Shown: piece after piece, positions 7,615-16,307 of the stretch
Layout of the letters: each line of letters opens with the position of its first letter
Numbering within the stretch: the first letter of the stretch is position 1
Origin: Saprospiraceae bacterium
GTDB lineage: Bacteria; Bacteroidota; Bacteroidia; Chitinophagales; Saprospiraceae
Assembly (NCBI GenBank): GCA_017985675.1
Contig: JAGNXB010000011.1
Location: 1 to 64,000, forward strand
Reading direction: 5' to 3'
Length of the DNA: 64,000 bases
Notes under the pieces: model-generated
Seen by the model: only the letters and a program-made list of their open reading frames with translations
Database searches by the model: none
Told to the model about the DNA's origin: nothing
Position numbers and translations under genes: made by a program

Positions 7615-10065
7615 ATGAACCATAATTATATGTTTCGTAGCAACCTGTTAACAGTACTTTTTTGCCTTGCAGTGACGGTCGTCTGTCAAGCGCAACCTAT
7701 CAATGAATCTACGCCTGAAGCAAACAGAAAGTTTGCCATAGAACTATTTGAAAAGAAGGATTACTTCAATGCCAGGGTCAAACTGGAAAAGGCGTATGAG
7801 GATTTCAAAACAAATGATCTGGCTTGGATGATGGCTATGTCGCATTATTATATGCGCGATTACCGTTCCGCCGAGCGTTGGTTTACCCGAATAGGCCGCC
7901 GGGATAAAACGGGCGAATTCCCGGAATCTCAGCTTATGAAAGCGCGGATGATGAAAATGAACAGCAAGTATGAAGAGGCCATTGGCGAATTTAATGATAT
8001 TATTAAATCGGATGCAGATCCGGATGTCAAACGCAAAGCGCAACTTGAATTATCAGGGGCCAACCTCGCGCTCGAAAGTGCTGAAGCAAAACGATTGACA
8101 CTAAATGATGCAGGAAAGAGTTTGAATACACCCGGTAGTGAAGGTTCGGTATTTATAGCTCCTAACGGCACCGATTTATATTATACCTCTTTTGATCAGG
8201 CGGAAGCACTGGTCTTAAAGGACGATGTGGAGCCTCCATATAGTAAAGTCATTAAAGCGACATGGTCTGATGATAAATGGGTAAAGGGAACCGCGCTCAG
8301 TGATAAAGTGAATCGGGAAGATTACCATTCTGGTAATGTATCGATAAGTCCTGATGGAGATCGTATGTATTTTACCCGGGTACTCATGAAAGTGGATAGC
8401 ATGCAGGAAAGCAAAATTCATTTGTCCCGCAGAGAGGGTAGTGATTGGGGACCTGCTTATGAAGTGACCGGCGTCAATGGAGATTGGATGGCAAAAAATC
8501 CGTGCATTGGCGAATTGTTTGGAAATGAAGTCATGTATTTTGCTGCGGATATACCCGGCGGGCATGGCGGATTTGATATTTATTATGCACGAAAAATTGA
8601 TGATTTAAATTTTGCCGATCCGGTGAATATTGGAACAGTGATTAATGGTGCAGGTAATGAAATTACGCCGTATTATCGGGATGGTCGCTTATATTTTAGC
8701 TCTGATTCGCATGTCAATTATGGCGGCTTGGATATTTTCCGCTCGGATTGGGATGGTTCCAACTGGAGTAAAGTCGAAAACATGGGCAAGGGCTTTAATA
8801 GTGCTGCCGATGATTTTGGCTTTACCGTAGATGCAACGGGATTTAAAGGTGCTTTGCTTTCTAACCGTCCTGAAGGTAAATCCCTGGACAGCAAAACCTG
8901 CTGCGACGATATATATACCTTCACTATTGCCCCCGTTGAAGTGGATCTCACCGTTACGGTAATGGAAGGCGAAAAAAAGGGATTATTGCGCGGCGTGAAT
9001 GTCCAGTTGATCGAAATGACGGGTGACAAAATGGGCGTTACGCAAAGTGTTGCAACTGGGAATAAGGGCACATCCGCTTTCAAATTAGGTACTGATAAAG
9101 CATATCGGATTATTGCATCTGCAAAAGGTTTTTTTCCGGATACCCTTGATTTTAATACGGCCGGGATTAAAGAAAACCTTTCTCTGGCTAAGACACTTGT
9201 CATCATGCCTGAACCGCGTGATCCGGAATATGAATTGTATACCACTGAAGAGCCTATCCGTCTGAATAGTATCTATTATGATTACGACGATGACAAGATT
9301 CTTCCTGATGCCGAGCCCCAGCTCCAGTTGCTCACGGATTTGTTGAATCAGTACAAGGATATGGTCATTGAATTATCCTCCCACACGGATGCACGAGGCA
9401 ATGATGATTATAACCAAAAATTGTCCCAACGCCGTGCCCAGTCCGCCAAAAATTGGATCGTATCAAAAGGTATCGCAGAGGACCGGATTAAACCGCTAGG
9501 ATATGGTGAAACAGTTATTCTCAACAAATGTGCTAACGATGTGGATTGCACTGATGATGAACACCGCTTTAACCGTCGTACTGAATTTAAAATTCTCTCC
9601 GGCCCTACGTCTATTTTGATTGAAAAGAAGCGACTGAAAGGTGAAGATAAAAGTGGAACTCAGGCACCCAAAAAACAAGTTAAAGGTCAGGGGCAAGTGG
9701 GTGATTCGGTACCTTCAATGCCAGACATAAACCAGGGTTTGATTAAATGGGAACAAGAGGGTGTTGATTTTGGCACAATGAAAAAAGGCGACGTAAAAGA
9801 GACCATTTTTACATTCCGGAATATCAGCAATGAACCTGTAATCATCGAGCTTTGTAATGCCTGTGATTGCATGACATTGGACTGGACTGCCCTTCCTGTT
9901 AAACCGGGAGCAACAGGTCGGATTGAAGCGCGCTTTGATACGACAAAAAAGGAAGTCGGTGATGTCGTGAATGATTATATCAATGTTATTCTGGCAAATA
10001 AACATGCGGGTACCACACACCCGGTTATTTATGAATTAAATTACAAGGCCCGGATTGTCGAATAA
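7615..10065 (+). CDS. PorE-like OmpA-family protein with C-terminal DUF1573 domain
   Basis: The 816-residue protein has a signal peptide (to about residue 26), TPR-like helices (about 30-160), a PD40/WD40-type propeller (about 170-440), a carboxypeptidase-regulatory-like beta sandwich (about 447-535) and an OmpA C-terminal peptidoglycan-binding domain (about 553-660, with SSHTDARG, NQKLSQRRAQS and FNRRTEF). That order matches PorE of Porphyromonas, which links the T9SS to peptidoglycan. Unusually, about 40 linker residues are followed by a DUF1573 domain (about 704-816, with DFGTMKKGD and ACDCMTLDW). It directly follows the PorP/SprF gene and ends at a strong terminator. Confidence 0.88.
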   Translation: MNHNYMFRSNLLTVLFCLAVTVVCQAQPINESTPEANRKFAIELFEKKDYFNARVKLEKAYEDFKTNDLAWMMAMSHYYMRDYRSAERWFTRIGRRDKTGEFPESQLMKARMMKMNSKYEEAIGEFNDIIKSDADPDVKRKAQLELSGANLALESAEAKRLTLNDAGKSLNTPGSEGSVFIAPNGTDLYYTSFDQAEALVLKDDVEPPYSKVIKATWSDDKWVKGTALSDKVNREDYHSGNVSISPDGDRMYFTRVLMKVDSMQESKIHLSRREGSDWGPAYEVTGVNGDWMAKNPCIGELFGNEVMYFAADIPGGHGGFDIYYARKIDDLNFADPVNIGTVINGAGNEITPYYRDGRLYFSSDSHVNYGGLDIFRSDWDGSNWSKVENMGKGFNSAADDFGFTVDATGFKGALLSNRPEGKSLDSKTCCDDIYTFTIAPVEVDLTVTVMEGEKKGLLRGVNVQLIEMTGDKMGVTQSVATGNKGTSAFKLGTDKAYRIIASAKGFFPDTLDFNTAGIKENLSLAKTLVIMPEPRDPEYELYTTEEPIRLNSIYYDYDDDKILPDAEPQLQLLTDLLNQYKDMVIELSSHTDARGNDDYNQKLSQRRAQSAKNWIVSKGIAEDRIKPLGYGETVILNKCANDVDCTDDEHRFNRRTEFKILSGPTSILIEKKRLKGEDKSGTQAPKKQVKGQGQVGDSVPSMPDINQGLIKWEQEGVDFGTMKKGDVKETIFTFRNISNEPVIIELCNACDCMTLDWTALPVKPGATGRIEARFDTTKKEVGDVVNDYINVILANKHAGTTHPVIYELNYKARIVE

Positions 10066-10089
10066 ACATTCATTCGAACGATTTAACCT

Positions 10090-10122
10090 AAAAAAGACGC
10101 GCCAGCCAGCGCGTCTTTTTTT
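10090..10122 (+). terminator. Intrinsic terminator after the PorE-like gene
   Basis: AAAAAGACGCGC at 10091-10102 pairs with GCGCGTCTTTTT at 10109-10120 around the loop CAGCCA, and the T run continues to 10122. It closes the PorP-PorE transcript 25 bases after the stop codon. Confidence 0.9.
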
Positions 10123-10162
10123 ATGTAGCTTTTTTAATAAACGGTATTAGCATTCGTAAATT

Positions 10163-10226
10163 CAACTCCTCCTCTCCTCAACTCCTCCTCTCCTCAACTC
10201 CTCCTCTCCTCAACTCCTCCTCTCCT
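10163..10226. repeat. Four perfect tandem copies of a 16-base unit
   Basis: The unit CAACTCCTCCTCTCCT occurs four times without change at 10163, 10179, 10195 and 10211, and a truncated fifth copy follows. It is almost pure pyrimidine on this strand. The same CTCAACTCCTC phrases recur inside the neighbouring 180-base units. Confidence 0.9.
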
Positions 10227-10261
10227 CAACTCCTCAAAACCTCCTTCCTATCAAAAGGGGC

Positions 10262-10860
10262 CCTCGGTTCGCTCACCGAATGTCCACTGGACATTCGCCC
10301 CTTCGGTACGTGAGCTTATCCTCCTCAACTCCTCATCTCCTCAAAACCTCACTACTATCAGAAGGGGCGCTCGGTTCGCTCACCAAATGTCTGCATTTTG
10401 TTGATTTACTAAAGGCATTTCGTAAGCCTCGCGCAGGGGCGCTCGGTTCGCTCACCGAATGTCCACTGGACATTCGCCCCTTCGGGTACGTGAGCTCACC
10501 CTCCTCAACTCCTCAACTCCTCAAAACCTCACTACTATCAGCAGGGGCGCTCGGTTCGCTCACCGAATGTCAGCATTTTGTTGATTTACTAAAGGCATTT
10601 CGTAAGCCTCGCGCAGGGGCGCTCGGTTCGCTCACCGAATGTCCACTGGACATTCGCCCCTTCGGGTACGTGAGCTCACCCTCCTCAACTCCTCAACTCC
10701 TCAAAACCTCACTACTATCAGCAGGGGCGCTCGGTTCGCTCACCGAATGTCAGCATTTTGTTGATGTGCTATGGGCATTTCGGAAGCCTCGCGCAGGGGC
10801 GCTCGGTTCGCTCACCGAATGTCCACTGGACATTCGCCCCTTCGGGTACGTGAGCTCATC
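10262..10860. repeat. Tandem array of about 3.3 copies of a 180-base unit
   Basis: Units start at 10262, 10441, 10621 and 10801 (last one partial). The first is one base short; the units at 10441 and 10621 are identical over their first 120 bases and differ at only a handful of positions after that. Each unit has a perfect inverted repeat, arms CGAATGTCCA and TGGACATTCG around a single C (10277-10297, 10456-10476, 10636-10656, 10816-10836), flanked by GCTCAC and GTGAGC that also pair. A separate copy of the palindrome sits at 11030-11050. Confidence 0.9.
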
Positions 10861-11161
10861 CCTCATCCCTATGAATAGGCCTCGCGCAGGGGGTGGAATA
10901 ATCTGGAATCTGAGAATCTGGAATCTGTCCACTGGACATTCGCCCCTTCGGGTACGTGAGCTCATCCTCCTCAACTCCTCAACTCCTCAAAACCTCCTTC
11001 CTATCAAAAGGGGCGCTCGGTTCGCTCACCGAATGTCCACTGGACATTCGCCCCTTCGGGGTCTGTGAGCTCATCCTCAACTCCTCCTCTCTCCCTCAAA
11101 CCCTCCCTACTCAACCCCTCCCTACTGTCATTTGCCAAGTTCCCCTATCTTCCGACCGGAT

Positions 11162-11725
11162 ATGGATAATCTAAAGTTTTGGCTGGAATGGAGCGCCGTA
11201 GGATTCAACCTGATGTATGTGTGGTATACCATGCGACAGAGTCTATGGAGTTGGCGGATGGGGATTATTGGGGTGATCTTGTCCTTTTGGGTATACGTTA
11301 ATTACGCCTTGTATTCCGATGCTACCCTGCAGGTATTTTATGGAGTGCTTTGCCTGTATGGCTGGTGGCAGTGGCAACAACCGGTTATGTCGCCGAAAGG
11401 TTATCATCGGATGTCCCCTGGATTGATCGTTATTGCCACGGGAATAGGGATCATAGGCGGATTGTCCATGGGTTTTTTCTGGAAGCAATTTGGGGCTGCC
11501 TTACCCTTTTGGGATGGTATGACTACCAGTTTCAGTATGATCGCCACCTGGCTTACAGCTAAAAAGTACCTTGAAAATTGGATGTTCTGGCTCGTGATAG
11601 ATATCGTTTGTGTAGGGATCTATATCCAGCGTGATATCCAGCCCTTCGTGGTGTTGTTTGCCATTTATACTATTCTATCCGTGTGGGGTTACCGGAGTTG
11701 GTTGAGACTGGGGCTGGTATCCTAA
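11162..11725 (+). CDS. pnuC: PnuC family nicotinamide riboside (or thiamine) transporter
   Basis: From the ATG at 11162 the protein has 187 residues with about seven membrane segments, including VLCLYGWWQW and the C-terminal WLVIDIVCVGIYIQR. These features and length fit the PnuC family, which moves vitamin precursors by facilitated diffusion across the inner membrane. In Bacteroidota some members (PnuT) carry thiamine and lie beside thiamine genes; there is no such neighbour here, and I see no TPP or NAD riboswitch, so nicotinamide riboside is the default but unproven substrate. An upstream TTG at 11132 would add ten residues of spacer-like sequence and is less likely. Confidence 0.85.
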   Translation: MDNLKFWLEWSAVGFNLMYVWYTMRQSLWSWRMGIIGVILSFWVYVNYALYSDATLQVFYGVLCLYGWWQWQQPVMSPKGYHRMSPGLIVIATGIGIIGGLSMGFFWKQFGAALPFWDGMTTSFSMIATWLTAKKYLENWMFWLVIDIVCVGIYIQRDIQPFVVLFAIYTILSVWGYRSWLRLGLVS

Positions 11726-11789
11726 ACTTGAACTACGGATAGACTAAGTAGATGTAGCAATTAGATGGAGAAGGGCACCAGAAATATTC

Positions 11790-11818
11790 TCACAATTTAG
11801 ATAAAATCTAAATTGTGA
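11790..11818. promoter_or_regulatory. Perfect 13-base inverted repeat between pnuC and nqrA
   Basis: TCACAATTTAGAT pairs with ATCTAAATTGTGA across AAA. It lies 65 bases after pnuC and about 50 bases before the nqr promoter box. There is no T run after it on either strand, so it looks more like a protein-binding site than a terminator. A shorter imperfect echo, TCTAAAATTG, follows at about 11828. Confidence 0.6.
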
Positions 11819-11868
11819 ATGAAGAGTCTAAAATTGAAAACAGTCCGCTGCTTTCTTAGGTCGGCAAT

Positions 11869-11876
11869 TATCTTTG
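11869..11876 (+). promoter_or_regulatory. TAnnTTTG promoter box of the nqr operon
   Basis: TATCTTTG at 11869-11876 matches the Bacteroidota -7 consensus, 37 bases before the nqrA ATG. No TTTG or TTG is found at the expected 19-20 base distance upstream, which fits a promoter that needs an activator, possibly at the palindrome at 11790-11818 (inference). Confidence 0.6.
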
Positions 11877-11913
11877 CGGTTGTTTTGAACAATCCATTCA
11901 TTAGTGATCAAAA

Positions 11914-13551
11914 ATGCATAGAGATTTGAAACGCCTGATTGTATTTTCCGCCTTATTGGGGTCAACCTTTATGCCAGCCATGGCACAGAATGGAATGCAG
12001 ACTGACCTTTCTACTACATTGATAGCTGTCATGGGCATTGTGGTGCTCTTAATTCTGTTTTTGGTTGTGGTGGTAGGCAACAGCATGTTGCATGTTCGTG
12101 CCAGGGAGTTGAAGGTTGCAGGGGTAACGAATTATTCCGTATTGCCTCAAATGGATGAAATCTTCTCCTCTAAATTGCCGGACCATGTCAAATCAGATAA
12201 GGTGATTACGCTTAAAAAGGGTTTTGAGATCAAATTGATCGGTAAGGCGGCTTCTGAGATAGGCTCTGCACACGTTACAACATACGCGATACAGCCCCCC
12301 AACTTTGCCGGACTGACGCCTATCCCAAAGGTCACGGTTGAAATTGGCGCCAGTGTTACTGCAGGTGAGTCTATCTTTTTTGATAAAACAAATCCTGCCG
12401 TACAATTTGTTTCTCCTGTTTCCGGTGAGGTCGTTGAAGTGCGCCGGGGCCCAAAACGGGCTATAACGCACGTCGTTTTATTAGCAGACAAAGAACAGCA
12501 GTTTAAAGCGCTCACTCCTCCCGATCTGACTAGCGCTACACGCGAAGAACTTGTACAATTTCTGCAAGCCAATGGATTTTGGCCTTTGATCAGGCAGCGG
12601 CCATATAATGCGATGGCTTCCATTGATAAAGTCCCACGCGATATATTCATTTCTACCTTTGACACGGCACCCTTAGCTCCGGATAATAACCTCATCGTTA
12701 ATACCGATGGAAGTGCGTTTCAGATGGGATTGGATGTACTGGGGAAATTGACCACAGGTGCGGTGCATCTCGGCTTGGATGCCGGATCAAAAACGCCGCC
12801 TTCTGCCGCTTTTACTGGCGCTTCCGGTGTTCAGAAACATTGGTATAAGGGCATCCATCCAGCAGGATGTGTCGGTATCCAAATCCACCATATCAAACCG
12901 ATTAAACCAGGCGATATCGTATGGACAATGGGTGTTCAGGATGTTATGATTCTGGGCAAAATGTTCCGGGATAAACGTTTTGATGCAAGTCGGATTTTAG
13001 CTCTTGCCGGAGCAGAGATCAATGAACCCACCTATTTAAAAACAAAGATGGGGGCGAATGTTGGGGATTTAGTGAAGGATAGATTGAAGGAAGGTGACGT
13101 CCGACTGATTTCTGGGGATGTCCTGACTGGAAAAGCTAAATCAGCAGATGACTTTATGGACATCTACGACGATCAACTTACAGCGGTTCAGGAGGGTTTT
13201 ACCCATGAGATGTTCGGTTGGCTTCTACCAATAAAGGCAAGGCCCTCCATATCGAGAACATTCCCCAATTTCCTATTACCCAATTTGACATTCCGTGCGG
13301 AGACCAATACACACGGGGAGGAAAGAGCCTTTGTCATTACCGGGCTTTATGAAGATGTAACACCAATGGATATTTATCCACAATTCCTGCTTAAATCGAT
13401 TTTAGCAGGCAATTTTGAACGGATGGAAGGGTTAGGCATCTATGAAGTGGTCGAGGAAGATTTGGCCCTCTGCGAATTTGTTTGTCCTTCTAAAGTAAAT
13501 GTGCAAAAAATCCTCCGGGATGGTTTGGACATGATGCAGGAACAAGGTTAA
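11914..13551 (+). CDS. nqrA: Na+-translocating NADH:quinone reductase subunit A with N-terminal membrane anchor
   Basis: The NqrA core runs from about residue 97 (VITLKKGFEIKL) to 545 and includes SPVSGEVVEVRRGPKR and TMGVQDVMILG. NqrA is a cytoplasmic-side subunit of the sodium-pumping NADH dehydrogenase and takes part in quinone reduction. The core matches the usual length of about 450 residues, but here about 96 residues precede it: a likely signal peptide (1-25, ending PAMAQ), a membrane helix (about 34-55) and a linker. That topology would leave the core in the cytoplasm, as expected. The promoter box at 11869 lies before the first ATG, so the extension should be transcribed. First gene of nqrABCDEF. 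Confidence 0.93.
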   Translation: MHRDLKRLIVFSALLGSTFMPAMAQNGMQTDLSTTLIAVMGIVVLLILFLVVVVGNSMLHVRARELKVAGVTNYSVLPQMDEIFSSKLPDHVKSDKVITLKKGFEIKLIGKAASEIGSAHVTTYAIQPPNFAGLTPIPKVTVEIGASVTAGESIFFDKTNPAVQFVSPVSGEVVEVRRGPKRAITHVVLLADKEQQFKALTPPDLTSATREELVQFLQANGFWPLIRQRPYNAMASIDKVPRDIFISTFDTAPLAPDNNLIVNTDGSAFQMGLDVLGKLTTGAVHLGLDAGSKTPPSAAFTGASGVQKHWYKGIHPAGCVGIQIHHIKPIKPGDIVWTMGVQDVMILGKMFRDKRFDASRILALAGAEINEPTYLKTKMGANVGDLVKDRLKEGDVRLISGDVLTGKAKSADDFMDIYDDQLTAVQEGFTHEMFGWLLPIKARPSISRTFPNFLLPNLTFRAETNTHGEERAFVITGLYEDVTPMDIYPQFLLKSILAGNFERMEGLGIYEVVEEDLALCEFVCPSKVNVQKILRDGLDMMQEQG

Positions 13552-13578
13552 ATTATCGAATTAGAGATACAGTCACTT

Positions 13579-14832
13579 ATGCGCGCATTGCTCCAATTTC
13601 TAAAGAAGATTGAACCAGACAAAAAGAAGTCTCCGTTTTTGCATACCCTGTATGACGGTTTCTTCACGTTTGCCTATGTACCGGACCATGTGACACACGG
13701 TGGCACACACTTGCGCGACGGCATGGACCTCAAACGCACCATGGTGCATGTGGTCATTGCGTTGCAATTGTGTTATGTTTTTGGTACCTACAATATAGGT
13801 CATCAACATTTTGCCGCACTAGGTCTTTATCCGGATATTTTTGATGGATTCCATCTTAAACTGGTGCATGGCCTTATAAAAATGCTCCCGCTGTTTATCG
13901 TGTCCCATGTCGTGGGATTAGGTATTGAATTTTACTACGCCTCGAAAAAAGGTCATGGCATTGAGGAGGGGTACTTGGTTACCGGTGCACTTATCCCTTT
14001 AATTATGCCGCCGGATATTCCCTTGTGGATCCTTTCTTTATCAATCATCTTTGCCGTTTGGATTGGTAAAGAGGCTTTTGGCGGAACTGGTCGTAATATT
14101 TGGAACATTGCCTTGCTGGCCAGGGTGTTTGTATTCTTTGCATATCCTACGGAGATTTCAGGTGATCAGGTTTGGGTTTCCGGCCTCACATCTGCTGTTC
14201 CCGGAGCGCTTCCTGAATATGGATGGTGGCACTTGTCTGTGTTTAATGGCTGGTTTGAATCGATGGGCTGGGCCACATTTAATCCTGCCGCAACAGTAAT
14301 GGATGGTTTTTCTGGAGCCACCCCGCTGGCGCTGGGATACGCTGGAGGTTGGGAGGCGGTGACCGCAAATTATTCTGTTTCACAATTATGGTGGGGTGAT
14401 ATTCCCGGCAGTATCGGCGAGACCAGTAAACCACTCATCATTTTAGGTGCAATATTCCTGCTTGTAACAAAAATCGCCAGTTGGCGCGTGATGCTGTCCA
14501 TGGTACTTGGTTGTGCATTTGCCGGCTTATTATTTAATATGTGGGGCGCCACAGAGTTTATGCGTTTGCCCTGGTACTATCATTTTTACATGGGTAGTTT
14601 TTTATTCGCCATGGCCTTTATGGCCACAGATCCTGTAACAGCAACCGGAACAAATACAGGTAAGTGGATTTATGGATTTCTGATCGGTGCCCTTGGCTTG
14701 CTCATCCGTGTGTCTAATCCAGCTTACCCGGAAGGTTGGATGCTGGCTATACTCTTTATGAATATGTTCGCACCGCTGGTTGACCATTATGTCATTGAAG
14801 CTAACATGAAAAAACGACTGAAACGTGCATAG
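13579..14832 (+). CDS. nqrB: Na+-translocating NADH:quinone reductase subunit B
   Basis: This is a 417-residue polytopic membrane subunit that carries a covalently bound FMN on a threonine. The flavin-attachment motif is present as GFSGATPLAL with Thr248. Other family landmarks are GLGIEFYYA and KEAFGGTGRNIWNIALLAR. The cytoplasmic N-terminus (DKKKSPFLHTLYDGFFTF) is also typical. The gene starts 27 bases after nqrA and overlaps the start of nqrC by eight bases, which points to coupled translation. The length is that of the family and no key residue is missing. Confidence 0.95.
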   Translation: MRALLQFLKKIEPDKKKSPFLHTLYDGFFTFAYVPDHVTHGGTHLRDGMDLKRTMVHVVIALQLCYVFGTYNIGHQHFAALGLYPDIFDGFHLKLVHGLIKMLPLFIVSHVVGLGIEFYYASKKGHGIEEGYLVTGALIPLIMPPDIPLWILSLSIIFAVWIGKEAFGGTGRNIWNIALLARVFVFFAYPTEISGDQVWVSGLTSAVPGALPEYGWWHLSVFNGWFESMGWATFNPAATVMDGFSGATPLALGYAGGWEAVTANYSVSQLWWGDIPGSIGETSKPLIILGAIFLLVTKIASWRVMLSMVLGCAFAGLLFNMWGATEFMRLPWYYHFYMGSFLFAMAFMATDPVTATGTNTGKWIYGFLIGALGLLIRVSNPAYPEGWMLAILFMNMFAPLVDHYVIEANMKKRLKRA

Positions 14833-15553
14833 TACAAATTATATCATCCGTTTTGTGCTGATCATGACCACCCTTGCCGCCATTGTACTGGCTGCATTAA
14901 ATACGGTCCTGGGTGAGCAGCATGCAAAAAATGAAAAGGTCTATAACAAGCGGGCAATCCTCGCCGCTGTCAAGGACCATCTTGAGGGAACGAAAAAACT
15001 AGAGGAATTGTCAGATAAAGAGGTTGATGCTCTTTTTACAAACAATATCAAGCAAGTTGTGCTTGATATGAATGGCAAGGTTCAGGAGGGCATGAGTGCC
15101 GAGAATATAGACATGGGTAAGGAGCGAAAAAAGCCAGAGGCTGAACGTATGTTACCCTTTTATATTTACACAAATAGCGCAGGCAAGCCTTTTTACATTT
15201 TAAGCATCAGAGGTAATGGTTTATGGGATGAAATCTGGGGCTCTATTTCTTTGGAGGAAGATTTGAAGACAATTGCCGGCGCATCCTTTGACCATAAAGG
15301 TGAAACACCAGGACTGGGAGCTGAGATCAAGGATAATCCTTCTTTTCCTTCTCAATTCACTGGAAAAACCATATACAATGAACAAGGAGAATATACTTCC
15401 GTTGTCGTAAAAAAAGGTGCGGCGACAAACCCGACATTTGAAGTGGATGGTATTTCAGGAGCGACGGTAACTGGTAATGGTGTCTCCGAGATGCTACAGC
15501 GCGGCATCAAGTATTATGAGCCTTATCTGAATTCATTAAAAACGAAATCTTAA
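14825..15553 (+). CDS. nqrC: Na+-translocating NADH:quinone reductase subunit C
   Basis: The 242-residue protein has one N-terminal membrane helix and a periplasmic FMN domain. The covalent FMN site is SGATVT with Thr214. The segment [10 protein letters not shown] is also typical of the FMN-binding fold. The start is a GTG at 14825 inside the last codons of nqrB; the membrane helix begins about six residues later, so no shorter start fits. NqrC passes electrons between membrane cofactors of the complex. Confidence 0.95.
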   Translation: MHSTNYIIRFVLIMTTLAAIVLAALNTVLGEQHAKNEKVYNKRAILAAVKDHLEGTKKLEELSDKEVDALFTNNIKQVVLDMNGKVQEGMSAENIDMGKERKKPEAERMLPFYIYTNSAGKPFYILSIRGNGLWDEIWGSISLEEDLKTIAGASFDHKGETPGLGAEIKDNPSFPSQFTGKTIYNEQGEYTSVVVKKGAATNPTFEVDGISGATVTGNGVSEMLQRGIKYYEPYLNSLKTKS

Positions 15554-15564
15554 ATCGGCACACG

Positions 15565-16287
15565 ATGGCAGAAGATGTGAAAATCATGACAGCTGAGCTC
15601 AAGGAAAAAGAGCCCATATTTGGAAAGGTCGAGCGGAAACTGCTCACAGATCCGCTGAATGATAACAATCCGGTAACTGTACAAATACTTGGTGTTTGTT
15701 CCGCCTTGGCTGTTACTACACTTGTTTATCCTTCAATCGTGATGGCAATTGCCGTAACGCTTGTTACTGCTTTTTCCAATCTGTTCACCTCTATGCTGCG
15801 GAATACAATTCCAAAATCAGTAAGGATGATTGTTCAATTGGTGATTATTGCAACGCTGGTGACCATCGTGGAACAAATTCTCAAAGCCTATAATTATCCT
15901 ATTTATAAGCAACTTTCCGTCTTTATCGGTTTGATTATAACGAACTGTATTGTAATGGGTCGATTAGAGGCGTATGCAATGGCCAACAAACCATGGCGGT
16001 CATTTTTGGATGGCATTGGTAATGGTTTGGGATATGGCGCTATTCTTATCATTATTGCGGTAATCCGTGAATTGACAGGAAAAGGCAGCTTGTTTGCTGG
16101 CAGCCCGGTGGAAATGAAAATAATCGGTGCATCGGATCTCTATTGGATTAATACCACAACCAACCCCTGGTTTGGCTGGTATATGAATAATAACCTGATG
16201 GTGCTCTCCGTAGCAGCAATGTTTATCCTGGGAATTCTTATCTGGATTCAACGTGGACGCAACCCAAAACTCATTGATATTTCCTGA
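15565..16287 (+). CDS. nqrD: Na+-translocating NADH:quinone reductase subunit D
   Basis: The 240-residue membrane protein contains the NqrD/RnfE landmarks: [14 protein letters not shown] near residue 38, [10 protein letters not shown]-like [12 protein letters not shown] and a [17 protein letters not shown] helix. NqrD and NqrE form a pseudosymmetric pair that binds an iron centre through conserved cysteines in the membrane; cysteines lie in GVCSAL and TNCIVMGR. An N-terminal stretch of about 30 polar residues is somewhat long for the family. The gene follows nqrC by 11 bases. Confidence 0.95.
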   Translation: MAEDVKIMTAELKEKEPIFGKVERKLLTDPLNDNNPVTVQILGVCSALAVTTLVYPSIVMAIAVTLVTAFSNLFTSMLRNTIPKSVRMIVQLVIIATLVTIVEQILKAYNYPIYKQLSVFIGLIITNCIVMGRLEAYAMANKPWRSFLDGIGNGLGYGAILIIIAVIRELTGKGSLFAGSPVEMKIIGASDLYWINTTTNPWFGWYMNNNLMVLSVAAMFILGILIWIQRGRNPKLIDIS

Positions 16288-16307
16288 TCTTATCAACTTT
16301 TGATGTT

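Larger units (their letters stand above)
10130..11130. other. Kilobase-long non-coding repeat region
   Basis: Between the PorE-like gene and PnuC lie about 1000 bases with no credible gene. The stretch starts with a 16-base tandem repeat, continues with 180-base tandem units, and decays after about 10860 into rearranged fragments of the same unit (10921-11066) and CTCC-rich filler. Long open frames occur only because the unit length is a multiple of three. Confidence 0.8.

Noticed and set aside
8215-8565. Antisense open frame of 116 codons
   Set aside because: Opposite the PorE-like gene, whose frame and domains are clear; a shadow frame.
10262-10860. CRISPR array
   Set aside because: Units are 180 bases and nearly identical throughout; there are no alternating short repeats and unique spacers, and no cas genes.
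10280-11068. A 262-residue open frame with repeated ALGSLTECPLDIRPFG phrases
   Set aside because: It lies wholly in the 180-base repeat array. The unit length is a multiple of three, so one frame stays open by construction; composition is not protein-like.
11726-11913. Riboswitch upstream of nqrA or for pnuC
   Set aside because: No TPP, FMN or NAD-type core was seen; the region has only a short palindrome and a promoter box.
12147-12695. Antisense open frame of 182 codons
   Set aside because: Lies opposite nqrA, which is unmistakable in the other frame.
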